A stretch of DNA of 64,000 nt, taken from Pontederia crassipes (taxonomy: Eukaryota; Streptophyta; Magnoliopsida; Commelinales; Pontederiaceae). The translations under genes and the position numbers were made by a program. Position 1 is the first letter of the stretch; every line of letters starts with the position of its first letter. Below are positions 1 through 12,030 of this stretch, one piece after another. The notes beneath the pieces are model-generated. The model saw only the letters and a list, made by a program, of their open reading frames with translations, had not been told where the DNA came from and did no database searches. The stretch lies in NCBI GenBank assembly GCA_030549335.1, contig CM060183.1, forward strand, positions 35,214,768-35,278,767. Reading direction: 5' to 3'.

Positions 1-1469
1 CGACGATAAGATGGCACGAGAAATTTCAAAAAAGTTTATGATGCAAAAGTCCGCCAATGCCCCTCGGAAGTGAGAAGAGAGAAAGAGAGAGGAAAGAGGT
101 GGGGGGTGGGTGCGAAGTAGACGTCGTCGATGGGCGACAAATAGATGAACAAACACACGGCCGAGGGAGTCCCACGGGATACAACTTACAGATGGGAGGT
201 CATGGAATCAAAATCTGGAAAATTTTGGATAGAGAATTTTCAAATTAAAATTTAAAAATTATAACTATGGAGAAAAAAAAATCAACTAAATATAGTGTTC
301 TACCCTTATTTTCTTTTTTTTTTAAATATCGTTCAAAAAATAATTAGCCACTTGAAAAAGACGCGCCTTTGAAGAATTAAAGAATTGGAAGTGTAAAAGT
401 TGCCATCGAAGCATCGAGCGATTGTGATTGAAAGTGCTGCTTTGGGGTGAAGGAAATGGCTTCACAATAATTGTTGTATGTAGTATTAAAGAAAAAGAAG
501 AACCCGCGTTGTTTTGTCGGGGGAGAGAAAGAGAGAGAGAGAGAGAGAGAGTGGCCATGAATCATTATTTAGATTTAGGATATTCATCACCCCATTCACT
601 AAGCACGTTTGAACCCTTTGAAAAGTGAAGAGAATAAAAAAATATATAATACAATATTTTGTAATTAATGGTTAAATTATAAACAATTGATGATCGATCA
701 TTATAATGAGTGATATAAAAAATAATAATATAATAGCACATGGCTAAAAGAAGAAAAGTGAACTATGATGAAAAAAGAGAAAAAAAATGTGGATTGACTA
801 TTCTTTTGTTATTCTTCTTTTAAAGTGAAAAAGGAGATGACAGTTTTGAACACGATGAAGTGTCTATTAGAGTAATTTTATTTTAATGAATTTGATGGTG
901 TTTCACGAAATAACAAAATATTCCAAAAGAACATGTGTGGGCAAATTATTATCACATATTTCTCAACATATTAATGCCCATCCAACACCCATACGGCTGA
1001 CTTTGCTTTGATGGCATATAAATCCGCGGCTATGGGTCATTTATTTCCTGTGAGCACCAATTTTGAAAAATAAAATAAAGGAAAAAAAATTGGATGATTA
1101 GGTATCATATTTCTAACCTAAAGATGCACCTATTAAGAAATAGGCCAACAGAAATATGAATTCGTTGGCCAACTCCACTTGGTAAAGAATCCTCCTTTTA
1201 CAGCCTGATGTATTTTACTCACTACTTCTGAACTCAAATAGTTTCCTTAGTAAACTGAGCAAAAATGACACAAAAATAAAAATCTTATCATAGCATGTCG
1301 TTTATGCTATTCAATGTCATCTCATGGCGCACTGCACCAAATTTGTCAAAAGCTACTCGCTGATGCCAAATAAGATGACAAATGACTGCATAGATAAGTG
1401 CATCCTTTATACAATAGAACGTCTTCTTCAAGTCAGGTAGGTAGGAGAGTCGGTGAAGTGCAGGAAAGT
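1..1469. other. Intergenic, downstream of ATG6
   Basis: No coding region supported. The short open frames here lack family similarity and include low-complexity GA stretches. The part just below 1470 should contain the ATG6 3' untranslated region. A GA microsatellite sits at about 522-551. Confidence 0.5.
522..551. repeat. (GA)n microsatellite
   Basis: Near-perfect run of about 15 GA dinucleotides. Confidence 0.9.
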
Positions 1470-4400
1470 TTAGCTGTACCTGTTGTTAGATTGCTTCAAG
1501 TCCGATCCAGGGCCTTGACCATCATCAGAGTTCAAAGAAGAGACAGACGAAAGAGGTTGGAAAGTTGAATTCCCAACAAACCAGTAGAGGACCCATTTCA
1601 AATTGCATAGTGTATATTTTAGAGCCTTTGTCCAGTTCTCCTGCTTATTGAAACTTTGGGTTATTGTGTAGCTCTCCACCTTGTCATTTTCAATCCTGCG
1701 AAGGAGGAACTTCAGATTCACAAAAACAGTCATAGAAAATTAATGTCATCCACAGAATATCGTACTGTGAGAATGACCCTGGAGGCTGGCTGGATAATTA
1801 CCTTGTACTACTAATTATATAGACATTGCTGGAGGTGAATAACATTTGAACAAAACAGAACAAAAAAAAAATCTAGATTTATATGAGGACTTACTTGTAG
1901 GGCAGCTTAAAGCACTTGTCTCGAGGTATGTTATTTTCTTGGTCCTTTGAATTTGCAAATTCCGCAAACTCTTTGAGACAGGTCAAGAACAGTGTCATTG
2001 CTTTGTCATATCGAGTGCTCCAAAACAAATTTACCGGACCAAACCTACAACCATGAAAAATGGTATCAAACATTCAAGGAATATAACTGACAAACAAAGG
2101 ACTTCAAAATCCCAATAACGTTGAAACCTTGGATATGAAATTAATTTTTGGTTTTTTATGAGGAAAAGATTTGTATTGGAAACTGTGTATGTTGATGAAC
2201 GTAATAAGACATTTGAAAGATAAATTTCACTAAATACCTTTCAACTTTGATCACTTTTCAGCGTTATCCTCTGACTTCATTTTGTAACCAGACTACCCTC
2301 TATCTTTTAACTTGTTTCATCAAGTGTTCTTTTAACTTGTGATCGGCCTTTACCCGGTCTACGTGACGATTTTCTCTCTCTTCCACGTGAGCAAATGGGC
2401 GACGTGGAATCATTAAAAAATAAAATAATATTAAAAATTAATAAATTTAAAATATGAGGTGCCACCCAGCTGTGACCTCCGATCGCAGGTGCGATGGGCG
2501 GCACCACTCTGCCGATGTGGGAAGCGGGGAACCCCCCCCCCCCCCTCCTACGTGCCGGGGGAGGGGGGCTTTGGCAGCGGAGGGGGGGTCCCCCACAACG
2601 GCCAATCATAGATCAAAAGGGTAGTTAGTGAAACAAGTTAAAAGATAGAGAGCAGTTTGGTTACAAATCAAAGTTGGAGAGTAGCGCGTTAAAGTTGGAG
2701 GGCATTTAATGAAATTTACTAGACATTTGAGAGTGGCTAGACTTTGGTTCTCCGCATTGAGGTCTCATGTTGTGAAGGTTGTTTAGACTATTTACAAAAA
2801 AATAATTTCACATATTATGCCTTTCCAGAAAAGAAGACGAACATCCTAGATCATTTTATTCCTTTGAAAGTCTACTTATTATGAATCAACAAACATATCA
2901 CAGCACACTACACAACTAACGCGGCAAATTTCTTATAATAACATTATTTTTTATTGCCACCACAGTATCTGAAGTAGTCAGATAAAGATCCAAATCCACT
3001 ATCATCCAACAAATTTGTGTCACCTCGAGTCGCATGCCCGACTATGGTAGGTGAGGTTCCCAGCGGAAATATTTAGCATACGGTAAGTTTCAAACTCCTG
3101 ACCTCCTTAAATGAGGACAACCAGCTTACCACTTAGATCAACTCCTGTTGGTTCTTATAATAACATTTTGTTCAACCTTCTGGCCTTTAGATACTTAATA
3201 TATATACTAACAAGATCTTTACAGGTAACTCTGTTGGTTTACTAGATAGATCTAGAATAAGGGTGACACAATGACACTATTCACTCCATCCTTACGGCCT
3301 CTAGGAACTGCTTCACAAGTAGCTCCAAACTCTGACTCACTAGACAGATTCATGCAAAAAATAGCACAGCTTGATGACAGATTTGTTTCATAAACAAATT
3401 AAATATGTTATAAGAACACACCAGAAGCATATAATCTATTCATGGGACATATAGCTTTCCCACAGTGAACCAATAATTATAGCAGCAAAGAATGACTTTA
3501 CGTAATCTATTTACTATAGTTTCCTCCAGTGAACCAACAATAATAACAGGAAAGAGTAGCTTTACAGATGTAGCTGGAAAAGAATTTGATAGTTTCATAA
3601 AGGAAGCTTCACAAAGACAAGAGAATTCAACATTTCTACTGTGTAATGTGTGTTTGGGCTTAAAATGTTTGTCCGCAAAAATTGAGTCTTCAAGGAAAGA
3701 ATTTGATCAATTAAATATATCCCTCACACATTCGAATGTCTATATTTATGATTTTGAGGTAATGTTCTCCTGTACAAGCAAATTCTATACAAGACATGCA
3801 AACACATAAGTAGTTGTGCAAAGAATCACTAGTGTTTAGCTTTTGCAACTTACAGCTCATAAGTATTATTACTGGCATCCATAATACGCGGGTAGCTTCC
3901 CATTGGAAGAATTTTGATTCGGTATCTTACAATTATAGTGAAGGATGTCAATAAAATGTTAAAGTAGGTGTTTCAAAAAAATGTTAAAGGGAATGAATAT
4001 ATTAATATGACTATTTTCAGTTCAAGGATACGGAAACTTCGGTCGAAAATGTTGAGCCATGGTGTAAAGAAGAAGGCATGCCTGACCCCAAGCAGCATTT
4101 ATTTCGTCCCATTCAACCTAAATAGCAATAAGTTGTCAACAACGCAAAATGTACTCACGAATAGACAGCACAATGTACACAGACAAAGAGCAAATACATT
4201 CATCAGAAAGTCTTATCTAACATTTTATTTGAGAGAGCTGTTGCAGCAAACTAAATCATAATATACATGGCTCAATTGTAAATGAAGGAAAAAAGAGGCC
4301 AAATAGATCCATAAAATGGAATATTTAGTAGTTAAAATTTAAAACAAACAAAATCATTATTACACATGGTTCAATATCAAAATACTTCTCTCATTTGTAT

Positions 4401-7400
4401 AGCATACCGGTATCTTAGGAAGTCGACCAAGTCGGAAATTATTGATAGTTCCAAATTCTCCATCATGCCATATAGTGAAAGCATCGTTCAGCACATTGGT
4501 GCGCTTCAGCAATTCCAGATGAGCCTGTGATACTTCTATACTAGACAAAATAGCATCCCTCTCTTCCTAGCATAGAAAAAAGGAGCAGCTTCCTTATCAT
4601 TATAGCTGATGACTAACAAAAAACTCAAGTAGAAAGATCTGAGATCCTGAATGGCCAATGATTCAGGAAGGCAATGCATCCTTTGGTGTTTCGACAGTGA
4701 ACCATTCATAACCATAAGAATACCCAAGTTGGCAACTAAATATGCCGTTTAAATAGGCCATATGATAAACAAAATTAGCAAAGTTTTGACTAAGAAGCCA
4801 TTTTTAGCAGTCCAATGTTTCAGATCCATAAATGAATTTACGCATAGAAGAATACAAATTTCAAGGTAAACATTTGTTTCCAATTAAATCTATCTACTCA
4901 ACCCGATACTAGTATATTCCATAGCAACAGAAATGAAAAATGGAGGCTTTAGAAGGGACTTTTTGTGCACGGAGGAAAATACTTTCCACTAGAAGATGTG
5001 TGTCGGTGTTTGGCAACCAGGAAAATGGTCAAGAAAAAGATACATTCTGATGGACCAAGAATTGTATACAACTTTGGAAAAAGTTTTCACCTTCTAAAAG
5101 GGGAGACCGCTTTCTCCTTTCACATTGTTATGCAATGGTATATGTATATGAAACATTTAATACATTATTTAAACTTATTTTTTGTTACAGAACCAAACAG
5201 ATCTAAAGAAAGTGAATTTCATTACCTGATGTGATATCAGTTGAAATTGAAAGTCATTAAATCCATGCCAGTACCTTCAAAAGAAAGAAGCACAGATATT
5301 TTTCAAAATTGGAAAGAACCACATTCTAATTAGAAAAGTGAGATTGATAACCAATCCAATAAAACTCTTTAATGGATAGCACGAAAGTACCACAACTTGC
5401 AATCGAAAAGACTCATCTTCACTTTAGAGCAAATTAGCACATCATAACAATTTGTGAGCTAAATTATCGCATTAAAAAAGGAACTGATTAGATGATAAAT
5501 TAGCTCACCATAAAGAGATTGACTTGAGAAAGTGAAGATTAATGGGTGTAAATGTGTTTTCCCTTTGTTTTTTTTTTCTTTTGAGAAAATGCTTTTATCT
5601 TTCTTGAGAGTAGAATTCTAAAATAACATCCTTTGACCTTCCTAGGAGCCTTGAAGTAACTTCACCCAAGTTCAAATCGAATTTGCCACCACATAAAAGG
5701 TGGAGGCTTTGAACAATTCGGAAAGAAAATGAGATTATGAGGGGGAATCACAATTACTTGTGTTAATTGACTGTCAGAGTGGTGCAGAATGGTCCAACTC
5801 TTAGAGTGAGATGATATGAACCAAGCATAGGGCAATTAGAACTTGTTCAACAAGATGATAACAACCAATTCCATTCTTCCCATTTAGAAAAACCATCCCC
5901 CTCGTCTATAAATAGGACTCACCACTACCCTTCAACACACTACTTTCTAAGTCTGAAACTCATTAAAGATTTCATGAGCATTCCAGACAAATCCCCTCTT
6001 TTAGCCTCCCGGCCTCAGAGTAAGAAACACAATATGATAAATTAATAGTGGTTCAGTCAAATCTAAAACACTATTCACAAGTCACACACTCCATCTCGAG
6101 ATCTCACTAAAACAATTCTCTGTGACAGATAGAGATCAAGTTATTGCACATGATCTCGTTCATGGAGATCCTAGCATATTTTGCAATTTCTCTGAAACAG
6201 ATAGAAGTCACACTACCACAAATCCTCCACCTTGGGCTTGAATATATATGAATATATAAGGAAATATTCCTCCAGAGCTCATTGTTGAGAGTAGATGAAA
6301 ACCAAACCTTTTAGGTTTTTGCTTTTCAGATTATGACATCCAAGATTGTTTTTCTCGTGTGGTTACATGCTAACAGTCACATTTTTTTCCTTACTTTTAC
6401 ATCGATATTTTAGAACTTCTAAGTAGCACAAATGGAATCTAAAGCACAATTCACATAATTTTTCATTCCTCTCATAGTGACAATCTGTGCAACATAATAA
6501 AAAATAAGATAAAGCTCGAAGTTGCACCTCTCCTCCAACTCTTTAAAGTGTTTAGATCTTCTCTCCAACTCCTTCATTTCAGCATTAACTTCTGCATACT
6601 GTTTCTCAGTTGCTTCAATTTCAGCCTGGAGTTTTTTCTCTTCTTCCTCAATCTGCATTGCTTTAGTTGTAAAATTGCTATAACATACTTACAACGAAGA
6701 TCAAGTAAGTTCTGGATAAGCACCTTCTGTTTTGCCCGCTCAAAATCAGCTTCACTTAGAACATCATATGATTCCAATTCAGACCGCTGGAGGCATGCTT
6801 CATACGCTTTGATGTCTTGATTGGCATCTTCAACCTCTTTGTCAAGTTTATCTGACAACACGCGCATGCACTCCAAACAAAGAGGCTGCTCCACCTATGG
6901 TAAGTCAATAAACATTAAGATGGGCATAGAAAATGACACTGGCTAAGGTCAGTTGAAATCATAACAACATACAGAAACAAGAGGATAAAAAACATGAAAT
7001 CTAACAAGTACTTGTCCGTGTACAAAAAATATCCATGTTAAAACACATGATTTGTTCCAATTTTCATGTGAATCTGTGAGATTACAGATGTGTTCCTTCT
7101 TTGCAGATTGATTATAAAATCTGGGGAGAAAAATATTAGATTTCAGTATGCGGTAGTGTTAGTCAAGAACAATAATCTAACCTGCGTTTGTGAAGTTGCA
7201 ATTTCGAATGCCCTTTTCAAGACTGTTATGCTAGAGTGGAATCCTGAGTTGTTTGTCTGGATACTGCTGCTTGAGTTCCCAACTTGAGCTACTGCTTGGA
7301 CTCCACCTCCCTCAGGTACAAAGTCACTCTTATACATGGAAGCAGCAGCAGGTGGTAACACCACAAAGGACTCCTCCATTGACTTCCCAGGTTGTATACC

Positions 7401-8505
7401 ATCCATCTGCTGTGTCACATTTCGTGGGCGAGAAGGGACGCCTTGACCTAGATTTTTCTGCTTTGGTAGCACAACAAATGACTGGTCCATTCTTGTAGAA
7501 GCTATCACACTGCTCTGAACCGAAGAGGCTTGCATCCCTAAACACATTCACAGTGCATAAGCTGAAGGCAAAGTGAAAACTCACTCTTGAATTGTGACAA
7601 AACATAGGTATCTATCTCCAATTGCAATTTCTCTACAACTCAAAGAGCAGGCAAGTCAGGTTCAATTGGATAGTGGGTCTAAAGTTCCAAGATGCGGAAG
7701 CTAGTAAACCTGAGGTTGAACCCTGGAGTCCCCATCGTACCAAAAGAGATGGCCTTTAATGTTTTATAACTTTTCATTTCTATTTCTCTTGCAACAGTTA
7801 AATGTAAATGATTAGTTATATTGAAAATGTAAATTAATAATATAATGATGTATATTTGTTCTCTATTCAGATTCTTTGAACATAAAAAACTTATCAATAT
7901 GTGAAAACATACATTAGAAAAAACAATCCCTTGGAGCTCTGACAGCAATTCACAAACTCAAGAAGAAGGCAAGTCTTTGGGAACCTTAACCAAAAGCATG
8001 CAACAATATAATATTCAACTTCTCGACAGAATTATTATTGTTTCGCTCAAATTACCAAAGCACTAATAGCACGACTAACACAATTTCCACTACAACTACT
8101 TAGAAAAACTCAAATTTCACAGCTGATGCAAATTTGAAAATGTTCAAACCCAGTGAATCTGCTGTTTGGCATTTTTGTTACTCCTCTAAGTGACAAAATT
8201 AAGAAATTAAGACCTAGAAACAGAAGGATTCTTAATGGTGATTCCAAATGAAAGGGGGATATATGGCAAAGGTTCGTAATGCCCGAACCACCAGAGGAGA
8301 AGACGATGATCAAATCAACTAAACAAGAAGGAAGAAGAAGGGAACCCGAACCGGAGCGCGAGGGGTCGGAGAAGAACTTGTCGGCGTAGGACTCGACGCC
8401 GACGACGCAGAGGGCGTGGCGGCAGTTCTGGCAGGCCCATCTCGGTAGATTGGGATCCAACTGGAGGCCCCTCTCCTTGTCGCCTACGACGACCTCACCC
8501 CTCAT
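1470..8505 (-). CDS. ATG6: Beclin-1-like autophagy protein ATG6 (VPS30)
   Basis: Subunit of the class III phosphatidylinositol 3-kinase complex (with VPS34 and VPS15), needed for autophagosome formation and vacuolar sorting. Exons in transcript order: 8505-8352, 7537-7182, 6894-6724, 6652-6528, 5274-5226, 4566-4408, 4117-4032, 3925-3854, 2044-1895, 1695-1470. They total 1548 nt, or 515 residues plus stop, close to the usual plant ATG6 length. Visible landmarks are the N-terminal [17 protein letters not shown] stretch with its CxxC, a charged coiled coil around residues 190-270 (exons 3-4), and the conserved evolutionarily-conserved-domain blocks [50 protein letters not shown] and [20 protein letters not shown]. 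All introns are GT-AG; intron 3 is only 71 nt. Start chosen at 8505 because it matches family N-termini, although the frame stays open to an ATG at 8709. The variable C-terminus ends at 1470 unless a GT at the RYS end is used as a donor. Confidence 0.95.
2217..2720. mobile_element. Long-TIR foldback (MULE-like) element in ATG6 intron 8
   Basis: Left arm 2217-2440 and right arm 2590-2720 are inverted copies (for example the word ctatcttttaacttgtttca on the left is reverse-complemented on the right). The flanks carry the direct repeat agacatttga at 2207-2216 and 2721-2730, the 9-10 bp duplication expected of Mutator-type elements. The GC-rich core has a C run and no credible transposase. It belongs to the same family as the arms at 18246-20852. 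Confidence 0.75.
2946..3151 (-). mobile_element. tRNA-derived SINE in ATG6 intron 8
   Basis: Flanked by the 16-bp direct repeat ttcttataataacatt at 2930-2945 and 3152-3167. On the minus strand the 5' end has an A-box-like region (gatctaagtggtaagctgg) and a B-box-like region (aggagtttgaaact) at tRNA spacing. The 3' end, at the low coordinate, is A-rich. Same strand as ATG6. Confidence 0.75.
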
Positions 8506-9308
8506 TGCTGTGCCAGCGATCGGACGCTTGGATTTCTCTGCGCCTTCCACTTCCTCTTTCGCCTTCTCCGACGAGCGAGCTTTTCCCGTCAACCCCCTTC
8601 TCCCGTGCAAGCAACCGTTTCTTACTCGTACCCTACCAGACGGACTCCAAGGCGGTGCTTCAACTATAATCGGAGCGTCCGTTACGAGGATCGGCAAATC
8701 ATTAACCAAACAAATAGATTATTATCATGGTTGTTAGGATCTGATTCGGACAGTATATACGATTCTCCGGATAGAAAACTCATTCCACGATCTTAAAGAT
8801 GTATATTATCCTTACGATGTTGATATTGGTACGAATTTATTTATTCAAATAAAAAATAAAAGTAAACATATTTTTTTCAAAAAAAATTTAAAATTAACTA
8901 TTTTAATATCTTCTAATAATTTAATATTATATTATGAATATGATACTATATTATCTTACATCAAAATTAATTTTTACTATTGCACGTATACTAACAATTA
9001 TATTGCACGTTAATAAATATTATAGTTCATTAAGATCAAATATTATATATTATTTTAGTATTTTTTAAGAATATATCATATTATCTTTCAGATCATATAA
9101 AAAAATAATTATTAGACTTGATAATATGAATAAAGTATTAATGATCAATGTTTAATTAACTTATATATGAACATAATATTTATGAATAAATATAATATTT
9201 TATTATTTTATATTAAAAAATAATTTTTTATTCATGAGATTACGATTCTCGAATTCTCGATCATCAAAACCCCATATGATCTTATCTCGAAAAGTGATGT
9301 TGACAACA

Positions 9309-9365
<57 letters not shown>

Positions 9366-9498
9366 AATAAAAACATTTGTTGATTGCTAGTTAGGATAAG
9401 TGATAATAATTCTTGAAAATAAAAGTGCCAACACTTTTTTGGGCTCCTTTGGTATGGTGAGCCTGACCCTATTTTGGTTTCAAAGAGCATTTTTTTGT
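8506..9498. other. ATG6 upstream region, AT-rich
   Basis: The first 200 bases are GC-rich and probably hold the ATG6 5' leader and promoter; an in-frame ATG lies at 8709. From 8740 on the sequence is strongly AT-rich and ends in an ATT microsatellite. No gene recognised. Confidence 0.5.
9313..9363. repeat. (ATT)n microsatellite
   Basis: About 17 uninterrupted ATT units. Confidence 0.95.
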
Positions 9499-9506
9499 CT
9501 TGTGGG

Positions 9507-10310
9507 TAGGGTTGAGCAAATTTGGAACCGGGTCCGGATTTTGGCGGACCCGGTCCCGACCCGAATTATACCGGGTAAAAATTTTTTTAACCCGATTTCG
9601 AATCCGAACTCGGCCGAATCCGGTTCCGAGTCAGACTCGACAATCCGGGAAAATCATCGGGTTTTCACCCGGGAATGAGTCGGCTCAACATGCCCGCCGC
9701 TCGAATCGGTCGCTAGTGGCCAAATCCGACGCTGGCGACCGGATTTGGCCACTGGCGGCCAATTCGACCGCCAGCGGCTAGATCCGACTGCCAGGCGGCC
9801 AGATCTGGCCGCCAACGGCCGATCCCATTGCCAGGCGGCCGCATCGATCGTCAACTACCAGATCTGGCCACCAATTGTCAGATACGGCGCCTGCGCGATC
9901 GGATTTGGCAGCCAGGCGCCGGATCTAGCCGCCAGGCGCTGGATCTGGCGGCCGGAGGGGAGAGAGAGAGGGAGGGCTGCCGAAGGAGAGATGTTCGTCG
10001 GAGTTGTCGCCGTCGTCGCCACCATGAGAGAGAGAGGGAGAGGGTGTCGAGTCGTCGAGTCGAGCGAGGCGTGAGACGAGAGATGGGAGAGAGAAAGTCG
10101 CGTGTGAAATGAAAGAAAAGAATGGCCGGTGGGTTTATATAATGAATAACAAATCGGGTCGGGTATTTGCACTCCAGACCCGGTCCTGACCCGAAACCCG
10201 TCGACTTTTTCACCTATTAGACCCGAGCCCGGACCGGGTCTAGTCCTGGCCGGGTTTTTTACTCGGTTTTTTGGGTCGGTGCGGTCCGGTTCGACCCGTG
10301 CTCAGCCCTA
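9507..10310. mobile_element. Non-autonomous hAT element
   Basis: Terminal inverted repeats tagggttgagca (left) and tgctcagcccta (right) differ at one of 12 positions. The 8-bp target-site duplication cttgtggg is exact at 9499-9506 and 10311-10318. TIR form and 8-bp duplication fit the hAT superfamily. Subterminal parts are rich in cccggtcc/acccgg words. The core (9670-9990) is GC-rich with repeated ggcggcc/ccagcggc words followed by GA tracts. No transposase; open frames are compositional. Confidence 0.9.
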
Positions 10311-10318
10311 CTTGTGGG

Positions 10319-11986
10319 CTCACTTGTGATGATGATAAAAAAAATGAGGTATATAACATTTTAGAAGCCGAGAACATGGTAAAATTAAGAAATGAGTCAA
10401 GGTGGAATTAAAAAAAATTGTTCTAAAATATTTCTTTTGCATTCAAACAGCACATCTAGGTGAGTAAAATAAATGCAATAATTTAAGGAGTATTTTTTTC
10501 ACAATACTTTTACCATATTATTATCTTATTTATTTTATTTAAATTTATAAATAAAGTGAATTATGTAGCAATGTAAATTTTATATGGAAATTCACATTAT
10601 ATAAGAGGAGGGGTATTCATTCAAATTGTCAAGTGATAAATTAATTTTTATGTTTATTTCATATCTACTATTTCTAATTGTATTCTGATAAAAACATAGA
10701 ATAATATAAAAAAATTGTATAATGATAACAATAAAAAATTATTATCATTGACATCATTATAATTAAAATATTAATTATTTAAATTATTATTTATATGTTA
10801 TTCATTCGAATACAACATTATTAATGGTTTTAATAATTATTTGAGCATTACATATATTAATAATATCTTCTCAGAATTCTAATTAAAAATATCAAATGTT
10901 AATAGATAGATTTATTTAATTTATTATTTTTATGAAATTTTAGTTCAAGTTTTTAGTGGAACTATATAAACTTTTCAGCTTATTATTAATAAAAATATTC
11001 TAGAAAATATATACATTGTTCAGTATTTTTTTATATAATTTAATTAGTGACAACCTTAATATTAGATAATATATATTATTGAGTAAATGCAATAAACACC
11101 TCTTAAATCCTTCCGTATTATATAAAATTTAAACACTAAGTTACCAAATAGGATATACGATTTTTTTAAAAAAATATTCGATAAAAATATAATATAAACC
11201 TAAATGGTAATGCAAAATTTACAAATAATATATTTACCACCCAAAAATATAATATAAGCCTAAATGGTGGAATTTTTATAACATGCATAGTGATGTTTAT
11301 TAGACTGGACAACTCGGCCGGATTCAATATAATAATGAGTAAGTCCATTCGTGCTCAGTCTCACTCCGTCCAATAAGTTATCGGGCTCGACAAATAATAT
11401 TATATTTTCGTTTGTCCGATACCCGATAATCTGGTATCCGTCCAATACTTGTTCGTTAATTAACAAATGTGTGATATCCGATAGACTGACCATTAATCCA
11501 TTAATAATAGTATATTTAAACAGAATTAATTATTGCTTATTTAGTGCTTAACAATAATAGTTGGTATGCTTATATAATGATATTTACAATAATGAGAAGA
11601 CTAAAGGAAAAACGATGATAACTTATTTATTATATTAATGCATGAAGAAAAGAATATAAGAAAATTTAGAAAAAAAGAAATGTCAAATTTTAAAATAAAT
11701 GAAAAGAATAAATTATTTTTTAAAAAAAATTTATTAGCTAATCATTCTGTCTAATAAAACCTATTAAATCTTAACGGTCGCGATAATAATTGGGACCAAA
11801 ATCTGATTGACCTAAACTCTTAGGAACTATCCGTTAAATACCACCAAATACGCCGGCCCCACATACGGTTTCGGATCAATTTATTCCTCCTTGGATCCGA
11901 TTAGGCCGCGTCAACAAATAGGCGACCCCCTCCTTCTTGCATCCTTCTTTTCGCACGTCGCCCAAATCGTCTCCGTCTTCTTGGCG
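10319..11986. other. AT-rich intergenic region upstream of SDE2
   Basis: No gene or confident repeat recognised. Short AT-rich open frames only. The last 100-200 bases become pyrimidine-rich and GC-rich and are the probable SDE2 promoter and leader. Confidence 0.5.
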
Positions 11987-11995
11987 TTAGGGTTT
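11987..11995 (-). promoter_or_regulatory. Telo-box in SDE2 leader
   Basis: ttagggttt on the plus strand is the reverse complement of the plant telo-box AAACCCTAA. It lies 36 bases before the SDE2 start codon. Such boxes are common near transcription starts of plant housekeeping and translation genes; the function here is inferred. Confidence 0.5.
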
Positions 11996-12030
11996 GCTTT
12001 CCGGCGATCGATTTCTCCGGCGATCCGGCG

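Noticed and set aside
57..248. 63-codon frame at the window start
   Set aside because: Charged low-complexity, no similarity or gene context.
3010..3151. A functional tRNA gene
   Set aside because: Box-like words are present but no cloverleaf is supported; the A-rich tail and target-site duplication show a SINE.
9500..10213. Several frames of 90-110 codons on both strands
   Set aside because: Within the hAT element; repetitive composition, no transposase motifs.
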